The translations under genes were made by a program, and so were the position numbers. Under the pieces are notes generated by a model. The model was not told the DNA's origin and made no database searches. It worked only from the letters and a program-made list of their open reading frames with translations. From an uncultured Clostridiaceae bacterium (GTDB lineage Bacteria; Bacillota; Clostridia; Lachnospirales; Lachnospiraceae), in assembly GCA_949948825.1 (NCBI GenBank), contig CATLIJ010000190.1, positions 1 to 5,498 of the forward strand: 5,498 nucleotides of DNA. The letters run 5' to 3'. Shown piece by piece: positions 1 through 5,498 of this stretch (positions are counted from its first letter, which is position 1; the number at the start of each line of letters is the position of its first letter).

Positions 1-1
1 T

Positions 2-916
2 CTGAGCATCTGCAAACCTTGCCTTATAATCCGGCGCTGCCATAATTGCGGCAATCAGCCGGACCCCGTCCTTTTCTGCTGTAGCGGAAAGACAATATTT
101 TGCCAGGGAGGTAGAACCTGTCTTCAAGCCAGTAACCTGAAAATTGGTTGCCATCTTCAAAAGCTTATTGGTGTTGGATAACCCAAATTCCTTGGTTCCC
201 TGCTTTGTCACATGAGTAATATTTTCCATCCAGATTGTGGAATAATTATGAATCTGCGGATATTTTGTAATCAGCTCCCTGGACATAATGGCAATATCCC
301 TTGCTGTTGTCAGATGAGTCCCGGAATCTGTCAGTCCGCAGCAGTCCTCAAAATGGGTCCCGGTCATGCCAAGGCCATCTGCCCGGTCATTCATCTGATT
401 CACAAACTCACTTTCCGTTCCAGCTATGTACTCAGCCATGGCCACAGAAGCATCATTGCCAGAAGCCACTACAATACATTTAATCAGAGTTTCCACGGTC
501 TGAACCTCTCCCTCCTCCAAAAACACCTGGGAGCCTCCCATGGATTTGGCATAAGCGCTGGTTACTACTTCATCGGTCATTTTGATTTTTCCCGAATCAA
601 TCGCATCAAAAATCAAAATCAATGTCATTATTTTAGTGATGCTGGCAGGTCTTCTCTGCTGGTCCGGATCTTTTTCATAAATTACCTTTCCTGTGGACGC
701 CTCCATGAGCACCGCGCTGGGAGCAGCAATCTCCGGCCCTGCCGGAACATCTGAAGGCACATTTTCCGCTTTCAGGACAGCTGCTTCCACAGCCTGAGTT
801 CCGGAATCTTCCTCTGCCTCTGCTCCTGCTAAAATAACTGTCTCTGTTCCCGGCGCCTGGAGCGGCGGCACAAGCATCAGGCTGCCGGTACATAATCCAA
901 TTAAAATTCTTCTCAT
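2..916 (-). CDS. D-alanyl-D-alanine carboxypeptidase, serine type (DacF/PBP5-like), C-terminus cut by window edge
   Basis: This is a peptidase S11 family enzyme, which removes the terminal D-alanine from peptidoglycan pentapeptides outside the membrane and so limits cross-linking. The 305 visible residues show all three active-site motifs of the serine DD-peptidase fold: SITK at 92-95 (nucleophile Ser92, Lys95), SGN at 152-154 and KTG at 265-267. The sequence before the KTG, with NTNKLL at 248-253, is also typical. The N-terminus has MRR followed by a short hydrophobic stretch (about residues 4-19), which looks like an export signal. It is followed by an acidic linker up to about residue 60. 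The end of the S11 domain and any C-terminal PBP5_C domain and membrane anchor lie beyond the left edge. The ATG at 916 was chosen because GAGGGA lies four bases upstream. It is transcribed divergently from the deacetylase gene. The family is certain; the dacA/dacF subtype is not. Confidence 0.95.
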   Translation of the reverse strand, partial: MRRILIGLCTGSLMLVPPLQAPGTETVILAGAEAEEDSGTQAVEAAVLKAENVPSDVPAGPEIAAPSAVLMEASTGKVIYEKDPDQQRRPASITKIMTLILIFDAIDSGKIKMTDEVVTSAYAKSMGGSQVFLEEGEVQTVETLIKCIVVASGNDASVAMAEYIAGTESEFVNQMNDRADGLGMTGTHFEDCCGLTDSGTHLTTARDIAIMSRELITKYPQIHNYSTIWMENITHVTKQGTKEFGLSNTNKLLKMATNFQVTGLKTGSTSLAKYCLSATAEKDGVRLIAAIMAAPDYKARFADAQ

Positions 917-920
917 ATTA

Positions 921-926
921 TCCCTC
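921..926 (-). promoter_or_regulatory. Ribosome binding site of the carboxypeptidase gene
   Basis: On the minus strand GAGGGA sits four bases before the ATG at 916; counted from GAGG the spacing is six. It supports that ATG as the start, as does the signal-like sequence right after it. Confidence 0.7.
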
Positions 927-936
927 AGTTCATTCT

Positions 937-965
937 GCTATATATTAATGTATGGCTATTTTCAA
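937..965 (-). promoter_or_regulatory. Probable sigma-A-type promoter of the carboxypeptidase gene
   Basis: On the minus strand TTGAAA (965-960) is followed after exactly 17 bases by TATAGC (942-937). These match five of six and four of six positions of the TTGACA/TATAAT consensus. Transcription would start near 930, giving a short leader of about 15 bases that holds the ribosome binding site. The region is AT-rich, so chance matches are possible. Confidence 0.4.
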
Positions 966-1001
966 AAATCTATGTTATATTATTCTTATAACCTCTTATC
1001 G

Positions 1002-1041
1002 TCTCTGGCGATTCTGATTTTTTTCTCAATCCTGCCAGAGA
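1002..1041. other. Imperfect inverted repeat / hairpin in the divergent intergenic region
   Basis: TCTCTGGC at 1002-1009 pairs perfectly with GCCAGAGA at 1034-1041. The stem continues inward with GATT (1010-1013) pairing with AATC (1028-1031), after a two-base bulge (1032-1033). The loop is 14 bases (1014-1027) and pyrimidine-rich on the plus strand. No T-run follows either arm, so it does not look like an intrinsic terminator. It lies upstream of the probable carboxypeptidase promoter and 126 bases before the deacetylase start. It could be an operator for a dimeric regulator or a leader RNA structure of the deacetylase gene. Its function is unknown. Confidence 0.5.
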
Positions 1042-1156
1042 TTGGACTTGTGGACCGGATCAAATACAGATACATCAGAGGAAATCATTTGGCTCACAGG
1101 TATAAATCCGGATCTTAAGCAAATCAATTCACAATAATAATATAAATAAAACAAAT

Positions 1157-1160
1157 GGAG
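1157..1160 (+). promoter_or_regulatory. Ribosome binding site that decides the deacetylase start
   Basis: GGAG lies six bases before the ATG at 1167. The alternative in-frame ATG at 1155 overlaps this site and has only A-rich sequence (AATAAAACAA) before it. Starting at 1167 gives a basic N-terminus, MKNHKNKRKH, directly ahead of the hydrophobic anchor. Confidence 0.7.
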
Positions 1161-1166
1161 CAAATT

Positions 1167-2597
1167 ATGAAAAACCATAAAAATAAAAGAAAACATGCTG
1201 CAAACAGAACCAACCATCCGTTAAGGCATCTGACCCTGGCTGCTGGCTGCCTTTTGCTGGCTGGTCTTGCCGGCACCGGCCTTTTCCTGACTCAGAAAAA
1301 CTTAAATCCTGCTGTAGTCCAGCCTGAGCAGCCCTCTGTTATTGTGGTGGAAACCAACCCCTCGGATACAGAAGAACTTCCGGAAACCTCTGGCAGTGCC
1401 GTGTTCTTTGTGGACTCACCTGTGGGAAAGCTGCTGGCACAGGCTGATCTTCTTGCTGCTGGCTATGATTATGACGCTGCCATCGCCCTTTTGCAGGCTG
1501 ACACAGAATTTGGATCAGATCCTGCTGTAAAAGAAGCCATTTCTGCCTATGAAACCGCCCGGTCTTCTCTGGTAAAAGTAAAAATCAGTGAAGTTACCCA
1601 TATCTTTTTTCATTCTCTTGTAATGGATACGCAAAAAGCATTTGATGGGGAAGATGATACAGATGGCTACAATCAGGTTATGACTACTGCCAGCGAATTT
1701 GAGAAAATTCTGGAAGCCTTATATGAAAAGGGATTTGTTCTGGTACGCATGCATGATCTGGCTTATGAGACAAAGGATGAGAATGGAAACACGGTCATGA
1801 AACCTGGCACAATCCTGCTTCCGGAGGGGAAACGCGCTCTTGTGATTTCTCAGGATGATGTGTGCTACTACCCTTATATGGACGGAGACGGCTTTGCCTC
1901 CCGTATGATTGTAGGCGAGGACGGAAAACCCACCTGTGAGATGGAGCTTGAGGATGGAACCACAGCAATTGGCTCCTATGACCTGGTTCCCCTGTTGGAG
2001 GATTTTATTCAAAAACACCCGGATTTCTCCTACAAAGGCGCAAGGGCTGTCATTGCCTTTACTGGCTATGAAGGCATCCTGGGATACCGGACCGCTGACA
2101 AATATGCTGGCTCCGCCACCTATGAACAGGACCGCATGGAAGCAGCAAAGGTTGCCCAGTGCCTCAAGGACAATGGATGGGAACTGGCCTCCCACAGCTG
2201 GGGCCATTTGATGATGGGAGAGATCGAAATGGACCGTTTCCGCACAGATACAGACAAATGGGAAAACCAGGTGGACAGCCTGATTGGCCCCATTGATATC
2301 ATTCTGTACCCCTTTGGCAATGATATCAGTGACTGGCATCCTTATACTTCAGAAAACGAACGGTTCACCTACTTATACAACGCAGGCTTCCGCTATTTCT
2401 GCAATGTAGACTCCAATGAACACTGGGTTAAGATCGGTGACAATTATCTGCGTCAGGGACGCCGGAACCTGGACGGGTACCGGATGTGGAAAGACATCAC
2501 TGCAGAAAGCGAAGGCAGGGAACGTAAACTGTCGGATCTGTTCCGCGCCGAAGATATCTTTGATCCGGCCCGACCAACTCCAGTACCTGAAATGTAA
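1167..2597 (+). CDS. Polysaccharide deacetylase family protein (NodB/CE4-like), membrane-anchored, with TPR-like stalk
   Basis: The predicted product has 476 residues. A lysine/arginine-rich start is followed by a hydrophobic segment at about 22-42 (signal anchor), then a proline/acid-rich linker. Residues about 86-135 form a TPR-like helical pair (AAGYDYDAAIALLQ at 97-110). The rest resembles the NodB fold of carbohydrate esterase family 4, metal enzymes that remove N- or O-acetyl groups from glycans. Visible motifs are DD at 230-231 (in SQDD, where canonical enzymes have TFDD), HSWGH at 343-347 (the H(S/T)xxH metal site) and YPFG at 381-384. About 112 residues separate DD from HSWGH, roughly twice the distance in typical CE4 enzymes such as PgdA. 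The C-terminal LxH motif was not found, and the tail is proline-rich. It probably acts outside the cell on wall or surface glycan; substrate and activity are unproven. It is divergent from the carboxypeptidase gene and convergent with the amidase gene. Confidence 0.85.
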   Translation: MKNHKNKRKHAANRTNHPLRHLTLAAGCLLLAGLAGTGLFLTQKNLNPAVVQPEQPSVIVVETNPSDTEELPETSGSAVFFVDSPVGKLLAQADLLAAGYDYDAAIALLQADTEFGSDPAVKEAISAYETARSSLVKVKISEVTHIFFHSLVMDTQKAFDGEDDTDGYNQVMTTASEFEKILEALYEKGFVLVRMHDLAYETKDENGNTVMKPGTILLPEGKRALVISQDDVCYYPYMDGDGFASRMIVGEDGKPTCEMELEDGTTAIGSYDLVPLLEDFIQKHPDFSYKGARAVIAFTGYEGILGYRTADKYAGSATYEQDRMEAAKVAQCLKDNGWELASHSWGHLMMGEIEMDRFRTDTDKWENQVDSLIGPIDIILYPFGNDISDWHPYTSENERFTYLYNAGFRYFCNVDSNEHWVKIGDNYLRQGRRNLDGYRMWKDITAESEGRERKLSDLFRAEDIFDPARPTPVPEM

Positions 2598-2601
2598 CTG
2601 T

Positions 2602-3381
2602 TTACTCTCTGGCTTCCTCCCGCACCATGTAGGTGTTATAGCCATAATTGCGCAGTGTCTGCTCCATCCGCGCTGCATTATCCAGATTCAGGAAAGCCCC
2701 GGCGCGAACCTTATACATGCCGTCATCCAGAACGACAAAGCCGGGGAAGCCCTGCTCCCGAAGCTGCCCTACCATCCGCTCCGCTGTCTCCCGGTCCGGA
2801 AATGCCCCCACCTGAATCTGGTAATACTCCGGGCCGGTCTCCTCCTCCCGGATGGTATTCAGGACTCCATCTGCAATGGCCTGTGCAATCGCATAAAAGT
2901 CCCGGTCAAATTTCTGGTTATCCTGCGGATTGTCCAAAAAACCGGCCTCTACCAGCACAGCCGGCATTTGAGTCCTGCGCAGCACAATAATTCCTGGCCG
3001 CTCAATCACCCCCAGGTCCGCAAACCCGGTTTTTACCAGGGCCTGGTTAATATTGTCTGCCATCAGCCCTGCCACGCCTTCATTTTCATATACCAAAGTC
3101 TGTACTCCTGACGCAGATCCAGGCACAGGCATGGCATTCCGATGAATGGACACAAAATAATCCGCTCCGGAACGATTGGCAATCTGTGCTTTTTCCATAG
3201 GAGACTGATACACGTCTGTCACCCTGGTATAAAGCACATCCACGCCGTTCCTGCTTAAAATTTCCCCAACTGCCAGGGCCAGCCGCAAATTATCATCCTT
3301 TTCCCTGCGTCCTTCATAAATAGAGCCAGGTTCCACGTCCCCGTGTCCTGCATCAATCATCACTCTTCTTATTTCAGCCAA
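2602..3381 (-). CDS. N-acetylmuramoyl-L-alanine amidase (Amidase_3) with C-terminal SPOR domain
   Basis: This is a zinc amidase, which cuts the bond between N-acetylmuramic acid and L-alanine in peptidoglycan. With the TTG start at 3381 the product has 259 residues. The Amidase_3 domain covers about 5-176, with DAGHG (His13), Glu27 in REKDDNL, SIHRNA (His80) and VEAGFLDN (Glu145), matching the expected zinc ligands and catalytic glutamate. A SPOR domain covers about 185-257 (YYQIQVGAF, then KVRAGAF); this domain binds glycan strands stripped of peptides. TTG was chosen because GGAAGGAG lies eight bases upstream and MAEIRRVMIDAGHG is the usual form of the domain's start. The frame stays open upstream to 3681 but overlaps dapF and encodes no plausible protein. 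No signal peptide is visible, which is odd for a wall hydrolase. It is probably the last gene of the glnA-ANTAR-dapF run, and its stop lies four bases from the deacetylase stop. Confidence 0.92.
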   Translation of the reverse strand: MAEIRRVMIDAGHGDVEPGSIYEGRREKDDNLRLALAVGEILSRNGVDVLYTRVTDVYQSPMEKAQIANRSGADYFVSIHRNAMPVPGSASGVQTLVYENEGVAGLMADNINQALVKTGFADLGVIERPGIIVLRRTQMPAVLVEAGFLDNPQDNQKFDRDFYAIAQAIADGVLNTIREEETGPEYYQIQVGAFPDRETAERMVGQLREQGFPGFVVLDDGMYKVRAGAFLNLDNAARMEQTLRNYGYNTYMVREEARE

Positions 3382-3389
3382 AATAAAAA

Positions 3390-3397
3390 CTCCTTCC
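3390..3397 (-). promoter_or_regulatory. Strong ribosome binding site fixing a TTG start for the amidase
   Basis: On the minus strand GGAAGGAG is followed by eight bases and then TTG at 3381. The next candidates, GTG and ATG 18 and 21 bases later, are too far from this site and would cut into the first beta strand of the amidase domain. Confidence 0.75.
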
Positions 3398-3423
3398 ACA
3401 TACTGCTCTGGTATACAGTATGT
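3398..3423 (-). other. Perfect 8-bp inverted repeat between dapF and the amidase gene
   Basis: In the transcript ACATACTG (3423-3416) and CAGTATGT (3405-3398) can pair around a ten-base loop. The 3' arm directly abuts the amidase ribosome binding site, and no U-run follows, so it is not an intrinsic terminator. Possible roles are mRNA processing or stability, tuning of amidase translation, or a DNA operator. The role is unknown. Confidence 0.5.
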
Positions 3424-3452
3424 AAAAGGAGCCTGTCCGTTGCCTGTTTCTT

Positions 3453-4274
3453 CTATGAGGGTGACAAAACCTCTTCCACAGGTATTTCTCCCCAAAATAC
3501 CTCCTCTGCCGGTCCGGTCATAAATCCATGGCCGCTCTCCCTGTCCCAATGAATCTTCAGAACACCGCCTTTTAAAACCACCTCCACCGAATCTTCCACC
3601 AGATTCATCATCATGGCAGCCACAGCACAGGCAGTTGCCCCGGTGCCGCAGGCAAGGGTCTCTCCGCTGCCCCGCTCCCACACCCGCATCCGCATCCGGC
3701 TTCGGTTTTCAATACACACAAATTCCGTATTCACCCGGTCCGGAAACCGGGAATGGTGCTCAAAAGCCGGACCGATTTTCTCCAAATCCAATCCGTCAAT
3801 TTCCGGAAGAAAATAAACCGCATGGGGATTTCCCACATCCACACCTACAAATTCCAGCTCCCTGCCTTCCACCACAATCGGCTCCGGAAGACGGCTTGTC
3901 AGTCTTGGCACCCCCATGTCCACCTGCACGGAAACGACCTTTCCCCCTCTCTCCTCCATATGCAAGGTCTTGATTCCGCCCTTTGTCTCCACCGTAATCT
4001 GAAGACGGTCTACAATTCTATGGTCATACACATATTTTCCCACACACCGAATCCCATTGCCGCACATTGCGCCTTCACTGCCATCCTCATTAAACATTCT
4101 CATCTGACAGTCTGCTTTCTCTGACGGGCAAATCAGAATCAGCCCGTCAGACCCTATGCCAAAATGACGGTTGCTGACCATCTTTGCCACCTTTGCCGGG
4201 TCCTTTACCTGCTCCTCAAAACAATTCACATAAACATAATCATTTCCAATCCCCTGCATTTTTGTAAACTTCAT
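3453..4274 (-). CDS. dapF: Diaminopimelate epimerase
   Basis: DapF is a cytosolic, cofactor-free enzyme that converts LL-diaminopimelate to meso-diaminopimelate, the last step before lysine and the cross-linking residue of DAP-type peptidoglycan. The product has 273 residues, the usual family length. Both catalytic cysteines are present in their signatures: Cys71 in MCGNGIRC, preceded by NEDGS at 62-66, and Cys209 in ERGSGETLACGTGATA. The N-terminal MQGIGNDYV (6-14) and GNPHAV (148-153) are also characteristic. The ATG at 4274 was chosen because AGGAGGG lies four bases upstream and the family starts with MKFTKMQGIGND. An in-frame TTG at 4310 would add 12 unconserved residues. It follows the ANTAR gene after 56 bases and precedes the amidase gene by 71, so meso-DAP supply may be co-expressed with glutamine synthesis. 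I am very sure of this identification. Confidence 0.97.
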   Translation of the reverse strand: MKFTKMQGIGNDYVYVNCFEEQVKDPAKVAKMVSNRHFGIGSDGLILICPSEKADCQMRMFNEDGSEGAMCGNGIRCVGKYVYDHRIVDRLQITVETKGGIKTLHMEERGGKVVSVQVDMGVPRLTSRLPEPIVVEGRELEFVGVDVGNPHAVYFLPEIDGLDLEKIGPAFEHHSRFPDRVNTEFVCIENRSRMRMRVWERGSGETLACGTGATACAVAAMMMNLVEDSVEVVLKGGVLKIHWDRESGHGFMTGPAEEVFWGEIPVEEVLSPS

Positions 4275-4278
4275 TTGT

Positions 4279-4285
4279 CCCTCCT
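4279..4285 (-). promoter_or_regulatory. Ribosome binding site that decides the dapF start
   Basis: AGGAGGG on the minus strand lies four bases before the ATG at 4274 (five from AGGAGG). It selects this ATG over the upstream in-frame TTG at 4310. Confidence 0.8.
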
Positions 4286-4330
4286 GCCGCAGCCGCTGAT
4301 TCTCCCGCAATATTTTCCGATTCCAAAGCT

Positions 4331-4879
4331 TTAAATATGAATCAGACTAATCACCATTTGCGCCGTTTCAATCAAATTTGTCCCGCTGTCCATGCTGCAT
4401 TTTTGTATGTACCGGTGAGCCTCCTCCTCACTCATCCCATTTCGCTCCATCAAAAGCTTTTTAGCCTGATCGATAACTCCCTTTTCCCCATCGCTTCTTT
4501 TCTTTGGCTTCTGGCGCTCTTTCCTTCGCCTTTGTGCCTGAGTCTGGTCCATCATCTCCAATGTGGAAACCAGATCATGGACCTTTAAGGGCATGGGCAG
4601 GCATACCACATCCTCCGGCATATTCGAATCCCATTTACTGGGTGAGGAAATCATCAACATGGCAAATTCCGGCGGCATATTGTCATGGAGTTCCCTGTAC
4701 AGCATGTCTGCCAGACGATATCCGCACACAATCAGCCCGCTGCTTAAATTTCCCATCTGTGTCAATGCCTGAGCGCCGGAATTGCAGACCGCAGTCACCG
4801 AAAATCCGCTTCTTGCCAGTATATTTTTAATACTCCGGGCATCCTCTGGTTTCGAAAACGCCACAATCACATTTGCCAA
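4331..4879 (-). CDS. ANTAR-domain response regulator with degenerate receiver, probable antiterminator next to glnA
   Basis: The product has 182 residues. The N-terminal part (about 1-110) has the layout of a CheY-like receiver. A basic linker (118-128, RRRKERQKPKK) leads to a C-terminal ANTAR domain at about 130-178, recognisable by IDQAKKLLMERNGMSEEEAH and the following helix. ANTAR domains, as in AmiR and NasR, bind paired hairpins in leader RNA and prevent transcription termination, often in nitrogen metabolism genes. The receiver lacks the phospho-acceptor aspartate: the LIVCGYRL stretch at 49-56 has Cys52-Gly53 where the aspartate would be expected. The usual acidic pair after strand 1 is also missing (VAFSKPED). 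Lys99 may correspond to the conserved receiver lysine. The start is TTG at 4879, chosen because GGAGG lies seven bases upstream. It follows glnA after 49 bases with no visible terminator, so glnA is the likely target; that is inference from context. Confidence 0.9.
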   Translation of the reverse strand: MANVIVAFSKPEDARSIKNILARSGFSVTAVCNSGAQALTQMGNLSSGLIVCGYRLADMLYRELHDNMPPEFAMLMISSPSKWDSNMPEDVVCLPMPLKVHDLVSTLEMMDQTQAQRRRKERQKPKKRSDGEKGVIDQAKKLLMERNGMSEEEAHRYIQKCSMDSGTNLIETAQMVISLIHI

Positions 4880-4883
4880 ACTC

Positions 4884-4892
4884 TCACCTCCC
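4884..4892 (-). promoter_or_regulatory. Strong ribosome binding site fixing a TTG start for the ANTAR regulator
   Basis: GGGAGGTGA on the minus strand places GGAGG seven bases before TTG at 4879. No ATG lies in the right frame nearby; the ATG at 4872 is out of frame. Confidence 0.75.
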
Positions 4893-4928
4893 GGCAGACG
4901 GCCTTCTGTGAACAGGAACCATACCCGC

Positions 4929-5498
4929 TCAGAATTTATACAAATACTCCTCTACCTCCCAGTCTGTGACCTCGGCGCGGAATTTTCTCCACTCTGAATC
5001 TTTGGCTTTCAAATATTTATAAAAAATATGATCCCCCAACAGCTTTTTCGTAAACTCACTTTTTTCATAAAGCTCCAAAGCCTCCCCCAATGTCTCCGGA
5101 AGCCACTCAATCCCTCTTTCGCGCCGTTCCTCCTGGGTCATATCATAAATATTGTCATCCACACTTGCCGGAGGCTCCATCTTCTGCCGAATCCCATCCA
5201 GCCCTGCTGCCAGACATGCCGCCAAAACCAGATAGGGATTGACTGCCGGGTCTGGACAGCGAAGCTCCATCCGGGTACTGCTTCCCCTGGAGGAAGGAAT
5301 CCGAATGAGAGGGCTGCGGTTGGAGGCAGCTGACCAGGCAATATAAACCGGAGCATCATACCCTGGAACCAGCCGCTTGTAGGAATTTACCAGAGGATTC
5401 GTCAAAACCGTAATCTCCTTTATATGCTTTAAAATCCCCGCCATAAAATAATATGCCTCCCGGCTTAATCCCAGCCGGTCCGACTCATCTACAAACAT
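4929..5498 (-). CDS. glnA: Glutamine synthetase type I, C-terminal part (5' end outside window)
   Basis: Glutamine synthetase makes glutamine from glutamate, ammonia and ATP in the cytosol as a dodecamer. The visible 189 residues are the C-terminal 40 percent or so of a GSI enzyme of roughly 440-450 residues. Hallmarks are the GLSREAYYFMAGIL helix (10-23), NPLVNSYKRLVPGYDAPVY (34-52), NRSPLIRIP (60-68) with the substrate- and ATP-binding arginines, and RMELRCPDPAVNPYL (76-90) with the metal/ATP-site glutamate. The end (EWRKFRAEVTDWEVEEYL, 169-186) resembles the C-terminal tail of Bacillus subtilis GlnA. The NIYDMTQEERRERGI region (116-130) is of the Firmicute GSI-alpha type rather than the adenylylated NLYDLPP type, so feedback inhibition and protein-level control are more likely than adenylylation. 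The methionine codon at the window edge is internal, not the start. It is the first visible gene of the leftward run. Confidence 0.96.
   Translation of the reverse strand: MFVDESDRLGLSREAYYFMAGILKHIKEITVLTNPLVNSYKRLVPGYDAPVYIAWSAASNRSPLIRIPSSRGSSTRMELRCPDPAVNPYLVLAACLAAGLDGIRQKMEPPASVDDNIYDMTQEERRERGIEWLPETLGEALELYEKSEFTKKLLGDHIFYKYLKAKDSEWRKFRAEVTDWEVEEYLYKF

Noticed and set aside
212..754. Plus-strand open frame of 180 codons opposite the carboxypeptidase
   Set aside because: The minus strand carries an unbroken S11 peptidase frame with all three catalytic motifs; the plus-strand reading is its shadow.
1042..1070. TTGGAC and TACAGA at 17-base spacing as a plus-strand promoter for the deacetylase
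   Set aside because: The -10 match is poor and several equally weak alternatives exist downstream (TATAAA at 1101, TAATAT at 1138), so no single promoter can be supported.
1106..1113. ATCCGGAT palindrome and a second CCGGATC at 1055-1061
   Set aside because: These short repeats are expected by chance in a genome rich in CCGG-type words, and no longer symmetry surrounds them.
1155..1166. Upstream in-frame ATG as start of the deacetylase
   Set aside because: It has no ribosome binding site, and its own sequence contains the GGAG that properly serves the ATG at 1167.
1026..1217. Small minus-strand hydrophobic ORF (63 residues) in the divergent intergenic region
   Set aside because: It overlaps the start of the deacetylase gene on the opposite strand. 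Its apparent hydrophobicity comes from reading A-rich leader sequence in reverse, and no ribosome binding site supports it.
1719..2339. Minus-strand open frame of 206 codons inside the deacetylase gene
   Set aside because: It mirrors the conserved deacetylase coding sequence and has no recognisable family or start signal of its own.
2416..3111. Plus-strand open frame of 231 codons across the deacetylase end and the amidase
   Set aside because: It is antisense to well-supported amidase coding sequence, lacks a ribosome binding site, and its translation shows no coherent domain.
3382..3681. N-terminal extension of the amidase reading frame to 3681
   Set aside because: The extension overlaps the dapF coding sequence, is rich in glycine, cysteine and arginine as expected of an off-frame reading, and precedes the strong ribosome binding site for the TTG at 3381.
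4275..4330. Possible terminator between the ANTAR gene and dapF
   Set aside because: The gap contains GC-rich words such as GCGGCTGCGGC but no stable stem followed by a T-run.

Overview
The window reads as ordinary chromosome of a low-to-mid GC Firmicute of class Clostridia, most likely Lachnospiraceae (Blautia/Clostridium-like). This is judged from protein style: a DacF-like serine carboxypeptidase, a GSI-alpha-type glutamine synthetase followed by an ANTAR regulator, a SPOR-tailed Amidase_3 protein, and a polysaccharide deacetylase with a TPR-like stalk. AGGAGG-type ribosome binding sites and two TTG starts fit the same group. The genus assignment is inference. No rRNA, tRNA, CRISPR array, insertion sequence, phage gene or integration site was seen.

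Layout. Positions 2-916 (minus) hold most of a D-alanyl-D-alanine carboxypeptidase, cut by the left edge. A 250-base divergent intergenic region (917-1166) carries a probable carboxypeptidase promoter and a 40-base imperfect hairpin. Positions 1167-2597 (plus) encode a membrane-anchored polysaccharide deacetylase family protein. Four bases later it meets, tail to tail, a leftward run of four genes. Read in transcription order these are glnA (5498-4929, 5' part outside the window), an ANTAR response regulator (4879-4331), dapF (4274-3453) and an N-acetylmuramoyl-L-alanine amidase with a SPOR domain (3381-2602). Gaps between them are 49, 56 and 71 bases with no recognisable intrinsic terminator, so co-transcription is likely.

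How the genes fit together. Every enzyme except glnA and its regulator acts on peptidoglycan or related glycans: meso-DAP supply (DapF), peptide trimming (DacF-like), cross-linked wall cleavage (amidase) and probably glycan deacetylation. The leftward run joins nitrogen assimilation (GlnA plus a probable RNA-binding antiterminator) to wall precursor supply and wall turnover. The ANTAR protein has lost the normal receiver phosphorylation site, so it is probably controlled by something other than phosphorylation. The most useful points for follow-up are this degenerate receiver, the non-canonical deacetylase with its long insert, the amidase that seems to lack a signal peptide, and two intergenic hairpins. 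I found no clear evidence of a wholly new system.
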